64,000 nucleotides of DNA from SABI01 sp963677695 (GTDB lineage: Bacteria; Spirochaetota; Spirochaetia; Sphaerochaetales; Sphaerochaetaceae). Positions 33,310 through 41,639 of the stretch are shown in pieces. Position numbers and translations under genes: made by a program. The notes beneath the pieces were generated by a model. That model saw only the letters and a program-made list of their open reading frames with translations, did not search any database and was not told the DNA's origin. The first letter of the stretch is position 1. Every line of letters begins with the position of its first letter. The stretch covers positions 1,302,001-1,366,000 of the forward strand of contig CAXXUJ010000001.1 in assembly GCA_963677695.2 (NCBI GenBank), given 5' to 3'.

Positions 33310-35532
33310 TTACAGTATTGCGTCCTTGTTCCTCTGAGCTCTTCTTTCAAGCTGTTTCTTGGTGTACTCAGGTTCATCCATGAAGATGTAGAGGTTCTTG
33401 ACGATAGGAATCTTGTTCCAGACCTTCTTGATCCACGGCATCACCCAGTAGTCGAGTCCGAGGGCACGACCGGCTCCGCCGATCATAACGATCGATACGA
33501 TCATGAACCAGAGAATCTCCTTGCCTGCCATTGCCCCGATGAGGAACATGATGGAGAGTCCGAGAGAGACGACTGCCGCAGGGGCAGTGAACAGTCCAGC
33601 GATGAGAAGAAGGCCGATTCCAACCTCAGCCGCAACAATGACGAGCTGGAAGAGGTAAGGTGCAAGGGCAACGACATGGTCGTTGATCCAGACGTAGATA
33701 CCGAGAGGTTTATCAAGAAGCGGGGGAGCAAACTGCTTCACAGCTTCGGTGGTCGCATCGGCAACTGCTCCGGTAACTGCTGTGCTTGCTGCACTCACTG
33801 CTTCTGCTACGGGCTGGACAACTGCTGTGACAGCTTCGGTGGTTGCGTCGCTTGCCGCGCTGACTGCCTCGACAACCGGCTGGACGACAGGCTGCACAAC
33901 TGCCTGGACCGCATCACTTGCTGCGCTTACAGCTTCAACCGCCGGCTGAGCATGGGCAGCAGCCGTCTGTGCAACATCGATACCTGCAGCAGCTGCTGCC
34001 GCAGGGTAGCTTGCAGAGGCAATGGAGACGCCGCCGATTGTTTCAGCAACAACCTCTGTTGCGGCATGAACCGCTTCCGCTACTTCACCGCTTGCGGCTG
34101 TAACCGCGTCACTGGCTCCAGTGCTGCCGAGCGGTCCCCAGTAGACTTTGCTTCCGGTTGTGTCGGTGAGCCAACCCTCTGCAATCTTCGGGATACCTTC
34201 GAGAAGCCACATCACACCGAGATAGAGTCTCAGGAGAACCATCCAGTATGCCTGGTGCTTGTAGGCGGCAAGGCCGCCGATGAGGGAGCGCTTGTGCTTG
34301 ATATTGAGAATTTCGTGTTTGAAATAGGTCCAAGCTCCGTTGAAACCACAGACGCCTGCCTGGTAGTACATGTTAACAAGGTGCTTGACACCCTGAGCGA
34401 AGATACCGCTCATTGCCATTCCCATGTTGAAACTGACAGCGTAGCGTCCGCCGATACTTACCATGTACCCGTGGAAATTGCTCTTGAAGGGTTTCGGTTC
34501 TTCAGCCTTGAGCCCGAGTTCTGTTTTGATCGTATAGATGATACCTTCAGCCGCAGTTGCTGCAGTCTGTTCTGCTGCTTCAACGATCTGAGGAACAGGT
34601 CTTTCGTTTTCAATGAACCAGATGCCGTCACCTGCGAGGTAGACGTTGTCGTAGTCAGGGGACTTCATGTACTCATTGACAGCTTTTCTCTGAACCTTTC
34701 CATCCTTGAGACCGAGAGAGTGGCAGAAGGTGGTACCGCGGACACCACAGGTCCAGATGAAGGTACGGGTCTTGATGACGGTCTCGTCCTTAAGTGTGAA
34801 GGAGGTCTCATCAGCATGGACGATGAGAGAGTTGGTCTTGATGATGACACCGTTCTTCTTCATGTAGGAAATCGCCTTGTCACGCGGTTTGTCAGGAAGC
34901 ATGTTAAGAATGTTTCCAAGCGCTTCCACGTTCATCAGGGTCACTTCGCTGTAGTCGATACCGTTCTCTTTACAGAGGATGGGGAGCCATTCAATCAGTT
35001 CTCCGACAAGCTCTACACCGGTGAAACCGCCCCCGGCAACACAGAAGGTGAGCATTTCCTTGCGGATGACTGGGTCCTTCTCATAGCTTGCGGCACGGAC
35101 GGTCGCGATGATATGGTTCTTGATCCTGAGGGCGTCTTCAAGTGACCAGAGGTAGAAGGAGTGTTCCTTGACACCGGGAATGTTGAAGTCGGTAGACTCG
35201 GCACCGGTTGCAATGATGATCTGGTCGTAGGCGTACGAAGCTGCCTTTCCGGTAAGCACCTGCTTTTCGAAATCGATGTTCGTGATCTCATCGCGAACGA
35301 TATTCACCCTCTTTCCAGAGAAGATTCTGTCGAAGGAGATTTTTACTGACGATTCATCAACGCGGTTACCTGCAACCTCGTGCAGTTCGGTCATGAGGGT
35401 GTGGTGGTTATGCCTGTCGATAAGGGTAATTTCTACCTTGTCTTTCTGACGTTTGAATGCCTTATGTAACTTCTTGGCTGCGTGAACACCTGCGTATCCG
35501 CCACCAAGGACAATAATTTTTTTCTTATCCAT
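33310..35532 (-). CDS. ndh2: Type II NADH dehydrogenase with Ala/Val-rich insert and DoxX-like tail
   Basis: Passes electrons from NADH to a membrane quinone without pumping protons. Residues 1-400 are a flavoprotein: IIVLGGGYAGVHAAKKL for FAD, CVAGGGFTGVELVGEL for NADH and NVYLAGDGIWFIE. From residue 445 comes a membrane part (VLLRLYLGVMWLLEGIPKIAEGW). It is interrupted at about 468-599 by a low-complexity stretch rich in Ala, Val, Ser and Thr with repeats of VEAVSAASDA. Helices resume at LFQLVIVAAEVGIGLLLIAG and end in a charged tail. The split helices resemble a DoxX domain. Normal NDH-2 is near 400 residues; the 740 here echo the C-terminally extended Ndh2 of the Listeria system. Confidence 0.9.
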   Translation of the reverse strand: MDKKKIIVLGGGYAGVHAAKKLHKAFKRQKDKVEITLIDRHNHHTLMTELHEVAGNRVDESSVKISFDRIFSGKRVNIVRDEITNIDFEKQVLTGKAASYAYDQIIIATGAESTDFNIPGVKEHSFYLWSLEDALRIKNHIIATVRAASYEKDPVIRKEMLTFCVAGGGFTGVELVGELIEWLPILCKENGIDYSEVTLMNVEALGNILNMLPDKPRDKAISYMKKNGVIIKTNSLIVHADETSFTLKDETVIKTRTFIWTCGVRGTTFCHSLGLKDGKVQRKAVNEYMKSPDYDNVYLAGDGIWFIENERPVPQIVEAAEQTAATAAEGIIYTIKTELGLKAEEPKPFKSNFHGYMVSIGGRYAVSFNMGMAMSGIFAQGVKHLVNMYYQAGVCGFNGAWTYFKHEILNIKHKRSLIGGLAAYKHQAYWMVLLRLYLGVMWLLEGIPKIAEGWLTDTTGSKVYWGPLGSTGASDAVTAASGEVAEAVHAATEVVAETIGGVSIASASYPAAAAAAGIDVAQTAAAHAQPAVEAVSAASDAVQAVVQPVVQPVVEAVSAASDATTEAVTAVVQPVAEAVSAASTAVTGAVADATTEAVKQFAPPLLDKPLGIYVWINDHVVALAPYLFQLVIVAAEVGIGLLLIAGLFTAPAAVVSLGLSIMFLIGAMAGKEILWFMIVSIVMIGGAGRALGLDYWVMPWIKKVWNKIPIVKNLYIFMDEPEYTKKQLERRAQRNKDAIL

Positions 35533-35660
35533 GGTATATACTCCTGACCATCGTAAATTCTTCGATGAAAATAATTTTATATGTTTTCCACAGTATCCTG
35601 AATGATGAGGGATGCTTGTGGTTTTTTCCTGAATGGTTTATATCCTACTATAGTAGTAGC

Positions 35661-36713
35661 ATGAAACATAGTAGTAAATCAATTCAGTTGTTTTTTATCG
35701 GTTTATTTTTTCTCTTTTTTTTCGTAAGTTGCCGTGGTGAAGAGAAAAGTGTCTCCGAAGCCATCGAATCCCGCTCGCAGCTCCTTTTAGGTACAAGCTG
35801 CAAGGTCACCATATATGATCATCCGAGTGAAGAGATCTTTGATGCCGTTTTTGCCCGCATTGATGAAATCGAACAGAAGATGTCGGTGAATATAGAGGAA
35901 TCAGAGGTGTCTAAGATCAACGCATCTGCAGGGATCGCCCCAGTGAAGGTCTCTGAGGATACCTTTCGAGTCATCGAAAAGGCTCTCGATATAGCAGAGC
36001 TGAGCTCGGGTGCCTTCGATCCGACTGTCGGTCCCCTTGTACGTGCATGGGGCATCGGGAGTGATCACGCCCGGATTCCGTCTCAACAGGAGATTGATGC
36101 AATCCTTCCTCTTATCGATTACCGTGATGTCGTTCTTGATGCCGATGAGCGTACGGTATTTTTACAACAGGAAGGGATGGCACTTGATCTTGGTGGGATT
36201 GCGAAAGGTTTCGCTGCCGACGAAGTCGCTCTCATTCTGAAAGAGAACGGTGTGAAGAAGGCTATTGTCAATCTCGGAGGCAATGTCCTTACCGTGGGAA
36301 GTCGTCCAGATGATACAGGATGGAAGATAGGAGTGCAGAAGCCTGACAGCGACAGGGGTGAGTACCTTATGGTCGTACGTCTGATTGATCAGGCTCTGGT
36401 GACCAGCGGCCCCTATGAACGGTTCTTCATTCAGGATGGTACAAGATACCACCATATCCTGGATACGAAGACAGGGTATCCTGTGCAGACGCCTTTTACC
36501 AGTGTGAGTATCATAAGTGATGAGTCGTTCATCGCAGACGCTCTCAGTACCGCCTGCTACTCGATGACAAAGGAAGAAGGGTTCAAGCTTCTCTCCTCTC
36601 TGGACGGTATCTATGCTCTCTATATCGATGGTGATAAGCAGGTCTATCCTTCCGACACCTTCGAAAGTCATCTCGAATACACCATGACCGATAATTCATT
36701 CATCATACACTAG
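35661..36713 (+). CDS. apbE: FAD:protein FMN transferase (ApbE/FmnB-like), lipoprotein
   Basis: Attaches FMN covalently to Thr or Ser of exported proteins. The 350 residues begin with a hydrophobic signal and the lipobox-like FFVSCRGEE. ApbE motifs are visible: FDPTVGPLVRAWGIG, ALDLGGIAKGFAADEV, VNLGGNVLTVG, YERFFIQDGTRYHHILDTKTGYP and SFIADALSTACY. I start at 35661 because an earlier Met would precede the signal by 32 residues. The FMN-binding lipoprotein at 38391 is the evident target. It is divergent from ndh2 across 128 bp that hold the palindrome CTACTATAGTAG and two AGTAGT elements. Confidence 0.93.
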   Translation: MKHSSKSIQLFFIGLFFLFFFVSCRGEEKSVSEAIESRSQLLLGTSCKVTIYDHPSEEIFDAVFARIDEIEQKMSVNIEESEVSKINASAGIAPVKVSEDTFRVIEKALDIAELSSGAFDPTVGPLVRAWGIGSDHARIPSQQEIDAILPLIDYRDVVLDADERTVFLQQEGMALDLGGIAKGFAADEVALILKENGVKKAIVNLGGNVLTVGSRPDDTGWKIGVQKPDSDRGEYLMVVRLIDQALVTSGPYERFFIQDGTRYHHILDTKTGYPVQTPFTSVSIISDESFIADALSTACYSMTKEEGFKLLSSLDGIYALYIDGDKQVYPSDTFESHLEYTMTDNSFIIH

Positions 36714-37323
36714 CTGCCTGATTGAACAGCTGACCCAAAGGGGAGGCTGCAAGAAGGATTGCATACACGATGAGCAGAATCGTGATGTTCTCTGCCCACC
36801 CTTTTTTTGATGCCTTTGCAGCAGGCTCACTTGCCTGCTGAGAATCTTCACCAATCTCCTCCTCACTGAGCCTGATCAGAAGTGCGTCTATGACGCCGAT
36901 GATCGGCCTTTTATGAGGTATGCTCTTCCATTCTGTTATCAACCTGTCGAAATAGTAGAACTGCAGTGAAAGAAGGGAGCCCAGCTTTCCGGGAATCGTC
37001 GGCTTCTTCGCCATCATGAAGTGACTGAGGTAGATGAAACTGATAAGCAGAAGCGCCTTCTGCGCTCCTATGGCGAGCGATCCCAGTGTGACGGGGTGGC
37101 TGAATATACTGAAGAGATAGAGTCCGTGAGGCTGAAGTGTATGTGCAAGCGATACGGAGAAAAGGAGGATGATGTTCGGAATCGGTCGGAATTTCCTCCC
37201 TTCCCGAAGGGCGAGCATAACCAGGATCACTGCGATGAGCAGTGCTGCGGGGAGGCTGTCTGCCAGAATAATAGAGGGAATTAGGGCGACTCCGGTCAGT
37301 AATCTGAGTGTTGAACTTTTCAT
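36703..37323 (-). CDS. Membrane protein of the electron transfer locus, possibly EcfT-like
   Basis: A 206-residue polytopic protein. Four to five hydrophobic segments occupy residues 1-120 (ALLIAVILVMLALREGR, IPNIILLFSVSLAHTLQ, KALLLISFIYLSHFMM), followed by a charged cytoplasmic stretch with IIGVIDALLIRLSEEE and a last helix (ITILLIVYAILLAASPLG). The outline recalls the transmembrane T component of energy-coupling-factor transporters, but I see no clear Ala-Arg-Gly coupling motif. The start overlaps the EetB-like stop (ATGA); the 3' end overlaps apbE by 11 bp. A role in flavin export or membrane anchoring is inference. Confidence 0.6.
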   Translation of the reverse strand: MKSSTLRLLTGVALIPSIILADSLPAALLIAVILVMLALREGRKFRPIPNIILLFSVSLAHTLQPHGLYLFSIFSHPVTLGSLAIGAQKALLLISFIYLSHFMMAKKPTIPGKLGSLLSLQFYYFDRLITEWKSIPHKRPIIGVIDALLIRLSEEEIGEDSQQASEPAAKASKKGWAENITILLIVYAILLAASPLGQLFNQAASV

Positions 37324-37847
37324 GTCCGACTCTCCTTCAGTGACCGGTACCAGCGCGACTGGTTGATGAACATCTCGCTGAATAAACCGAGGATGACTGA
37401 GCTGATCAGGGCTGAGAAGAGGAAGAGGGGTGCAATGACGTAGGTTGCTTCTCTGAAGAAGAGGAGCCGGCTTATGAGGAGCTGTCCGAGTGCACTGAAC
37501 AGTCCTCCTGCTGTCGATATGCCTATTCTGCTTACATGACGCTTCAACACGATGAATACCGCATACATGGCCAGGGCGCTCAGCAGTGTTCCCACTGCCG
37601 AGAAGAGGATGATGTAGGAGAAGAGGGAGCCTGTGATGAGTCCCTGTCCCAGTATCTTAAGAAAGGCAAGGAGGATGTACTCTCTCCAGTTCAGCAGCCC
37701 GAGGGCAAGGATGAGAGGGAGGTTTGCAATTCCCAGACGGAGGAATGGGATCGGTTTGGGGATCATATATTCGATCGAGGAGAGGAATATCGCAACGGCG
37801 GAGAGGAGTGCGACAAGCTGGATATCTATATCAGAACGACGCGTCAT
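37320..37847 (-). CDS. eetB: Gx transporter family membrane protein, EetB-like
   Basis: A 175-residue membrane protein with five to six helices (VALLSAVAIFLSSIEYMIP, LGIANLPLILALGLLNW, SYIILFSAVGTLLSALAMYAVFIVL). PFLRLGIANLP and GQGLITGSLFSY are typical of the family often annotated as heptaprenyl diphosphate synthase component I. In Listeria the member next to Ndh2 is EetB, needed for extracellular electron transfer. It overlaps the EetA-like gene upstream and is coupled to the next gene by ATGA. The EetB name is by context and family, not by tested function. Confidence 0.72.
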   Translation of the reverse strand: MTRRSDIDIQLVALLSAVAIFLSSIEYMIPKPIPFLRLGIANLPLILALGLLNWREYILLAFLKILGQGLITGSLFSYIILFSAVGTLLSALAMYAVFIVLKRHVSRIGISTAGGLFSALGQLLISRLLFFREATYVIAPLFLFSALISSVILGLFSEMFINQSRWYRSLKESRT

Positions 37848-38208
37848 CTACTTCTCCTTCTCCCGCTACATCGGTGTTTCCTTGAATGACGATGAATACA
37901 TTGTTGGGAAGGCAGGCTATCCATTCTCCTGCCGATTCTATCTCTCCTGCGAGGACGCACACCTGGTTTCTGCAGTCTGAGTAGTCGACGTGTACTTTCC
38001 CTCCTGCTATCTCCATGGTTGTAATGCCTATAGGTCCTTCGAAATCAACCACAGTATCGACTGAAAGGTCGTAGATCCACGTCCCTGAGTCAGTCGTGAC
38101 ATGTACCTCCTCATTTCCTGAAAAAGCATGGAAGAGGAAGAGGCTCGAGATACTGATCGCAAGTGCAAGGAGGAAGATGAGAATGTCACCCAGTCTTAAA
38201 CGGAACAT
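37831..38208 (-). CDS. eetA: NusG domain II protein, EetA-like
   Basis: A 125-residue protein with one N-terminal helix (LIFLLALAISISSLFLF) and an extracytoplasmic NusG_II domain. That domain contains DYSDCRNQVCVLAGEIESAGEWIACLPN, whose CxxxxC pair and following Cys are a hallmark of the family. EetA of the Listeria electron transfer locus has this architecture. The ATG at 38208 removes 35 residues that lack family features. It overlaps eetB by 17 bp and is divergent from the PplA-like lipoprotein gene over 182 bp. Confidence 0.75.
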   Translation of the reverse strand: MFRLRLGDILIFLLALAISISSLFLFHAFSGNEEVHVTTDSGTWIYDLSVDTVVDFEGPIGITTMEIAGGKVHVDYSDCRNQVCVLAGEIESAGEWIACLPNNVFIVIQGNTDVAGEGEVDDASF

Positions 38209-38329
38209 GAACTCATTATTAGCAGGTTCAACAGCTCTTGTCAAAAGCATCTGGGAGGCTCCTGTGAATTCTGTGAGGATGTGCACCTTGTGTTCCCTCC
38301 AATACTCTACCATTTCAGTTATTCTCCCC

Positions 38330-38358
38330 TTGTAAAAGGACGATGCAAATTCTATACT
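38330..38358 (+). promoter_or_regulatory. Promoter of the PplA-like lipoprotein gene
   Basis: TTGTAA (38330-38335), a 17-nt spacer and TATACT (38353-38358) lie 32 bp before the ATG. A palindromic GATATCGATATATC follows, then the ribosome-binding site AGGAG. Confidence 0.6.
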
Positions 38359-38390
38359 TGTGCAAGATATCGATATATCAGGAGTGATTT

Positions 38391-39674
38391 ATGAAAAAAT
38401 TTAAGATCTCATTGGTGATGGCACTTATCGTTGCTGTCGCTTTGACCTCATTTGTCGGCTGCCAGAAAAAGGCTGAAGAAGCACCTGCAGCAACTCAGGC
38501 TGCAGCACCCGCAGCTCCCGCAAAACCAGCAGAGACTCCTGCACCCGCAGCTCCCGCTGCACCTGCTGTAGGACCTTACGAAGACGGTTCCTATATGGCA
38601 ATGGGCCCCGAGTTCTCTCATGGCTGGAAGACCGTTGTTTCTCTTACAGTCGAGGGCGGAAATCTCACCGATGCGATCTTCTCCGGTGTTGCCCCGAGTG
38701 CTGCAGCAGACAAGATTGCTTTCTCAAAAGCAGGTCTGTACGGCATGAACTGGGATGAACAGGCAGAAAAAGCTGCTGCATACCTTCTCAAGACTCAGGA
38801 TCCTTCCGCAGTTACCTATACAGATGAGGAAGGTCATACCGATGATATCGCAGGCGTTTCAGTCCACGTATCAGAGTTCTTCCAGCTTGCCCAGGAAGCT
38901 CTCGATAACGGTCCTGTGATGAACCTTGGTTATGCTGACGGTTCCTACATCGCTTTCGGTGACGAATTCTCTGCAACAAGCGGTTGGAAAGAGTATGTAG
39001 CTCTCACCGTTGTCGGCGGCAGAATCGCAAGTGTGAACTGGTCTGCCATCAACAGAGACGGAGCTGACAAGAAAGCATACGATGCCGCAGGAAAATACGG
39101 TATGAGCGGTGAAAACGGTACCTGGACAGAACAGGCTGTCAGATCGGAAGACTACCTCATCAAGGTTCAGGATCCTGCAGCAGTTTCTTACAGCGATGCT
39201 GAAGGACATTCAGATGACATTGCCGGTGTATCAATTCACGTAGGCGGTATGTTCGAGCTTGCGGCAAAGGCACTTGCAGCAGGTCCCAAGGCTATCGGTC
39301 CCTATGCTGACGGCGGTTACTGGGCACTCGCAGATGAAGGCGGGAACGGCTGGACAGAGTATGTCACCCTCTTCGTCCACAACGGAAATATCGCAGATGT
39401 ATACTGGTCGGCTCTCAGTGATGAAGGCGAAGACAAGGTCGAGTATGACAAGGCCGGAAACTACGGCATGGTTGCATTTGGCGGAGCTCAGGCTGACTGG
39501 AATGTTCAGGCTGCTAAGGCTGAAGACTACCTGATTGCAACTCAGGATCCTGCCGCTGTCAACTACATCGATGAGGACGGTCACACCGACGATATCGCAG
39601 GCGTATCCATTCACGTGAACGGACTCTTCGATATCGCGGCAGCTGCACTTGCTGCAGGACCTATTGAGCAGTAA
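38391..39674 (+). CDS. pplA: Three-domain FMN-binding lipoprotein, PplA-like
   Basis: A surface lipoprotein that should carry covalent flavin for extracellular electron transfer. The signal ends at SFVGC, and a Pro/Ala/Thr stalk runs to about residue 60. Three repeats of about 120 residues follow, each starting YxDGxY and ending in HTDDIAGVSVHV, HSDDIAGVSIHV and HTDDIAGVSIHV near residues 149, 272 and 398. These align with the flavinylation motif D-x-x-S-G-A-T of FMN_bind domains. Here Ala-Thr is Val-Ser, so Ser would accept the FMN. Listeria PplA has two such domains. ApbE is 1.7 kb away. It is a single gene with its own promoter and terminator, as expected for an abundant product. Confidence 0.85.
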   Translation: MKKFKISLVMALIVAVALTSFVGCQKKAEEAPAATQAAAPAAPAKPAETPAPAAPAAPAVGPYEDGSYMAMGPEFSHGWKTVVSLTVEGGNLTDAIFSGVAPSAAADKIAFSKAGLYGMNWDEQAEKAAAYLLKTQDPSAVTYTDEEGHTDDIAGVSVHVSEFFQLAQEALDNGPVMNLGYADGSYIAFGDEFSATSGWKEYVALTVVGGRIASVNWSAINRDGADKKAYDAAGKYGMSGENGTWTEQAVRSEDYLIKVQDPAAVSYSDAEGHSDDIAGVSIHVGGMFELAAKALAAGPKAIGPYADGGYWALADEGGNGWTEYVTLFVHNGNIADVYWSALSDEGEDKVEYDKAGNYGMVAFGGAQADWNVQAAKAEDYLIATQDPAAVNYIDEDGHTDDIAGVSIHVNGLFDIAAAALAAGPIEQ

Positions 39675-39683
39675 CACTTATTC

Positions 39684-39707
39684 TCTCAGGGTGGATTCAC
39701 CCTGAGA
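39684..39707. terminator. Terminator after pplA
   Basis: TCTCAGGGTG and CACCCTGAGA form a perfect 10-bp stem with a GATT loop, 9 bp after the stop. The tail TTCAATC is short of T residues. The hairpin is also close to the convergent AlkD-like gene and may serve both. Confidence 0.75.
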
Positions 39708-39708
39708 T

Positions 39709-40380
39709 TCAATCAAGGCGGGAGGCTACCGAAGAATCAACAGCGGTGGACTCCCGTATTTTCTGTTTCAGCATTCTGTGCACTCTTTCTCCCACATATT
39801 CTTTTCTGTACCATTTCAGTACCTTTTCCTCGTGATGTGTGACCAGGGTTGTGAGCGCCCAGGCCTTTGCCATCTGCGTAGTGTATTCTTCTGCAGAGAC
39901 TTCTCTGATAAGGGAAAGGGATCGTGAGAGAAAATCTTCACCCTTGAAGTAGGTGAGTATCATGACAAGGACGAACCTGCGAATGAAGGGATGTTCATTC
40001 TCCGAGAGATCTGAAATAAAAGAAAAATAGCGTTCCCGATCTTTCTTCACACTCTTCAGGGAAGAGACAAAGCTGTCACATACAGCCCATGAGTCGAGAT
40101 AGGGGAGGAGCTTTTCTATCATTCTCATCCTCTCTTCTTCTTCCATCTTCATCCTTGAGACTGCAAGGAAGCGCACCAGGCGCTGCTCATACCACTCATC
40201 GTCACTAATTCCCTCAAGCGGATCATGGGAAGGTAGAGATTTAACCACCATGCGAACGTCATTCATACGTACACCGAACGGAGGGAGCCCCTCCGGGATG
40301 ATCCTTTTCAGAAAATCTCTGTACCCTTCATCCTTTTTTGCTTCAAGTTCCGATAGATAGTTCACTTCACGCTCCTTCAT
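39709..40380 (-). CDS. AlkD-like DNA alkylation repair protein
   Basis: A 223-residue all-helical HEAT-repeat protein of the DNA alkylation repair family (PF08713). Typical features are YLDSWAVCDSFVSSLK in the middle and HPFIRRFVLVMILTYF. AlkD-type enzymes excise positively charged alkyl bases from DNA; many relatives have unclear function. I use the ATG at 40380, as a TTG at 40395 gives no better ribosome-binding site. Single gene, convergent with pplA. Confidence 0.8.
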   Translation of the reverse strand: MKEREVNYLSELEAKKDEGYRDFLKRIIPEGLPPFGVRMNDVRMVVKSLPSHDPLEGISDDEWYEQRLVRFLAVSRMKMEEEERMRMIEKLLPYLDSWAVCDSFVSSLKSVKKDRERYFSFISDLSENEHPFIRRFVLVMILTYFKGEDFLSRSLSLIREVSAEEYTTQMAKAWALTTLVTHHEEKVLKWYRKEYVGERVHRMLKQKIRESTAVDSSVASRLD

Positions 40381-40440
40381 CTCTGGCTGCTTCAATATTC
40401 TTTGTTCAGCCTATGTCGTTATATCCCGTCGGTCAATAAA

Positions 40441-40471
40441 AAACGCTGTCGAGGTGTCTTCGACAGCGTTT
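40441..40471 (-). terminator. Terminator of the FKBP gene
   Basis: On the minus strand AAACGCTGTCGA and TCGACAGCGTTT make a perfect 12-bp stem with a 7-nt loop, followed by TTTATTG that extends the U tract. This is one of the clearest intrinsic terminators in the window. Confidence 0.88.
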
Positions 40472-40496
40472 CATAGCTTTAAGAAAGTTTTCTGAT

Positions 40497-41555
40497 TTAC
40501 AGAACCTGATGAAGCTCCACATCAAAGATCAGAAGAGAGTTAGGTGGAATCTGATCTGCTCCAGCCTCTCCGTATGCAAGTGCAGGGGGAATGAAGAACT
40601 GATAGTGTGCACCCTCTTTCATGAGAGGAAGTCCTTCAATGAATCCGGGAATAAGTCCTGAGATGGGGAACTCTGAAGGTTCTCCTCTTGCGTAGGAATT
40701 GTCACCGATAGATCCGTCAAGGAAGGTGATCTGGTAATCAATGAGAACAGTGTCGTCCACAGTAGGAGAAGCTCCGTCACCTTCGGTGATCACGGTATAC
40801 TGGAGACCGGATTCTGTGGTGATCACATTATCCTTCGTGCCGTTCTGAGCAAGGAAGGATTCTGCAGCTGCAAGGTTCTGAATGGCGATGCTCTGCACGG
40901 CCTGCTCATACTGTGCGTTGAGTTTTTCTACGTAAGCCTGGAAGATCTGGTCGATCTCCTCATCCGAATACTGAAGGGGGATCTCTCCGTAGGCGCTGCT
41001 CATTCCGTCATTGAAACTTGCGAGCTCTACGATAATTCCCTGACTCTGGAGATTGTACTGTACAACATGACCGTACCCGTAGCTGAACAATGCCTGTGCT
41101 GAAGGACCGTCACCGATAGGTGCGGTAAATTCTTCCTCTGTGATTGTTCCGTCAGCGAATTTCTGGTATTCGCTGAAAGCGTCGTTTACCTGAGTATCGG
41201 TATAGATAGGTTCGATTCCGTTAAAGAAGTCGTTGGAACCCTGCACGAAGGGTGCGGGATCGATAGGGAGGGCCTTTTCTTTCAGACCTTCAACAAGTTT
41301 ATAGCCGTAGATGAATGAGAACTGTTCGTCAAGAGTCGGTTCTGCTGCAGTGACCTCAGGAGCCTCTTCCATGACAACAGTTTCTACCGGTGCGGCCTCT
41401 ATGACTTCAGCGACCGGCTGAGTGTCTGCAGGTGCGGCGGTTTCTACTGCTGCCGCGGTATCTTCCACAGGGGAAGCGGCTTTATCTGAACTTGCACAAC
41501 CGGCAAGTGCGAAAATCAGAAGAATTGACAATACGATAACGTATATTTTTTTCAT
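40497..41555 (-). CDS. FKBP-type peptidyl-prolyl isomerase lipoprotein
   Basis: A 352-residue folding helper outside the cytoplasmic membrane. The lipobox is ALAGC at residue 20; an Ala/Glu/Val-rich stalk follows to about 70. Residues 75-230 form the helical dimerisation-type domain seen in Mip/FkpA proteins (FSFIYGYKLVEGLK, then two similar segments with SDEEIDQIFQAY). The FKBP domain is at 245-352 (TESGLQYTVI, VLIDYQITFLDG, PISGLIPGFIEGLPLMKEG, FFIPPALAYGE and IPPNSLLIFDVEL). The order is complete and normal for the family. Confidence 0.93.
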   Translation of the reverse strand: MKKIYVIVLSILLIFALAGCASSDKAASPVEDTAAAVETAAPADTQPVAEVIEAAPVETVVMEEAPEVTAAEPTLDEQFSFIYGYKLVEGLKEKALPIDPAPFVQGSNDFFNGIEPIYTDTQVNDAFSEYQKFADGTITEEEFTAPIGDGPSAQALFSYGYGHVVQYNLQSQGIIVELASFNDGMSSAYGEIPLQYSDEEIDQIFQAYVEKLNAQYEQAVQSIAIQNLAAAESFLAQNGTKDNVITTESGLQYTVITEGDGASPTVDDTVLIDYQITFLDGSIGDNSYARGEPSEFPISGLIPGFIEGLPLMKEGAHYQFFIPPALAYGEAGADQIPPNSLLIFDVELHQVL

Positions 41556-41639
41556 GAATGATAACTCCTTTCTGAAGATAATTGTTCTGTGGTTTTAGTC
41601 AGTGAGTAGCATACCATTAAAGGATTCTCTTTGATACCC

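Noticed and set aside
33058..35145. A 695-codon open frame on the plus strand opposite ndh2
   Set aside because: It runs antisense to a gene with clear NADH dehydrogenase motifs, is Cys-rich without a recognisable domain, and reflects codon bias of the Ala/Val-rich strand.
36703..36713. The 11-bp convergent overlap of apbE and the membrane protein gene as evidence for a wrong gene
   Set aside because: Both frames are well supported by motifs or operon coupling, and short tail overlaps also occur at 21542-21582.
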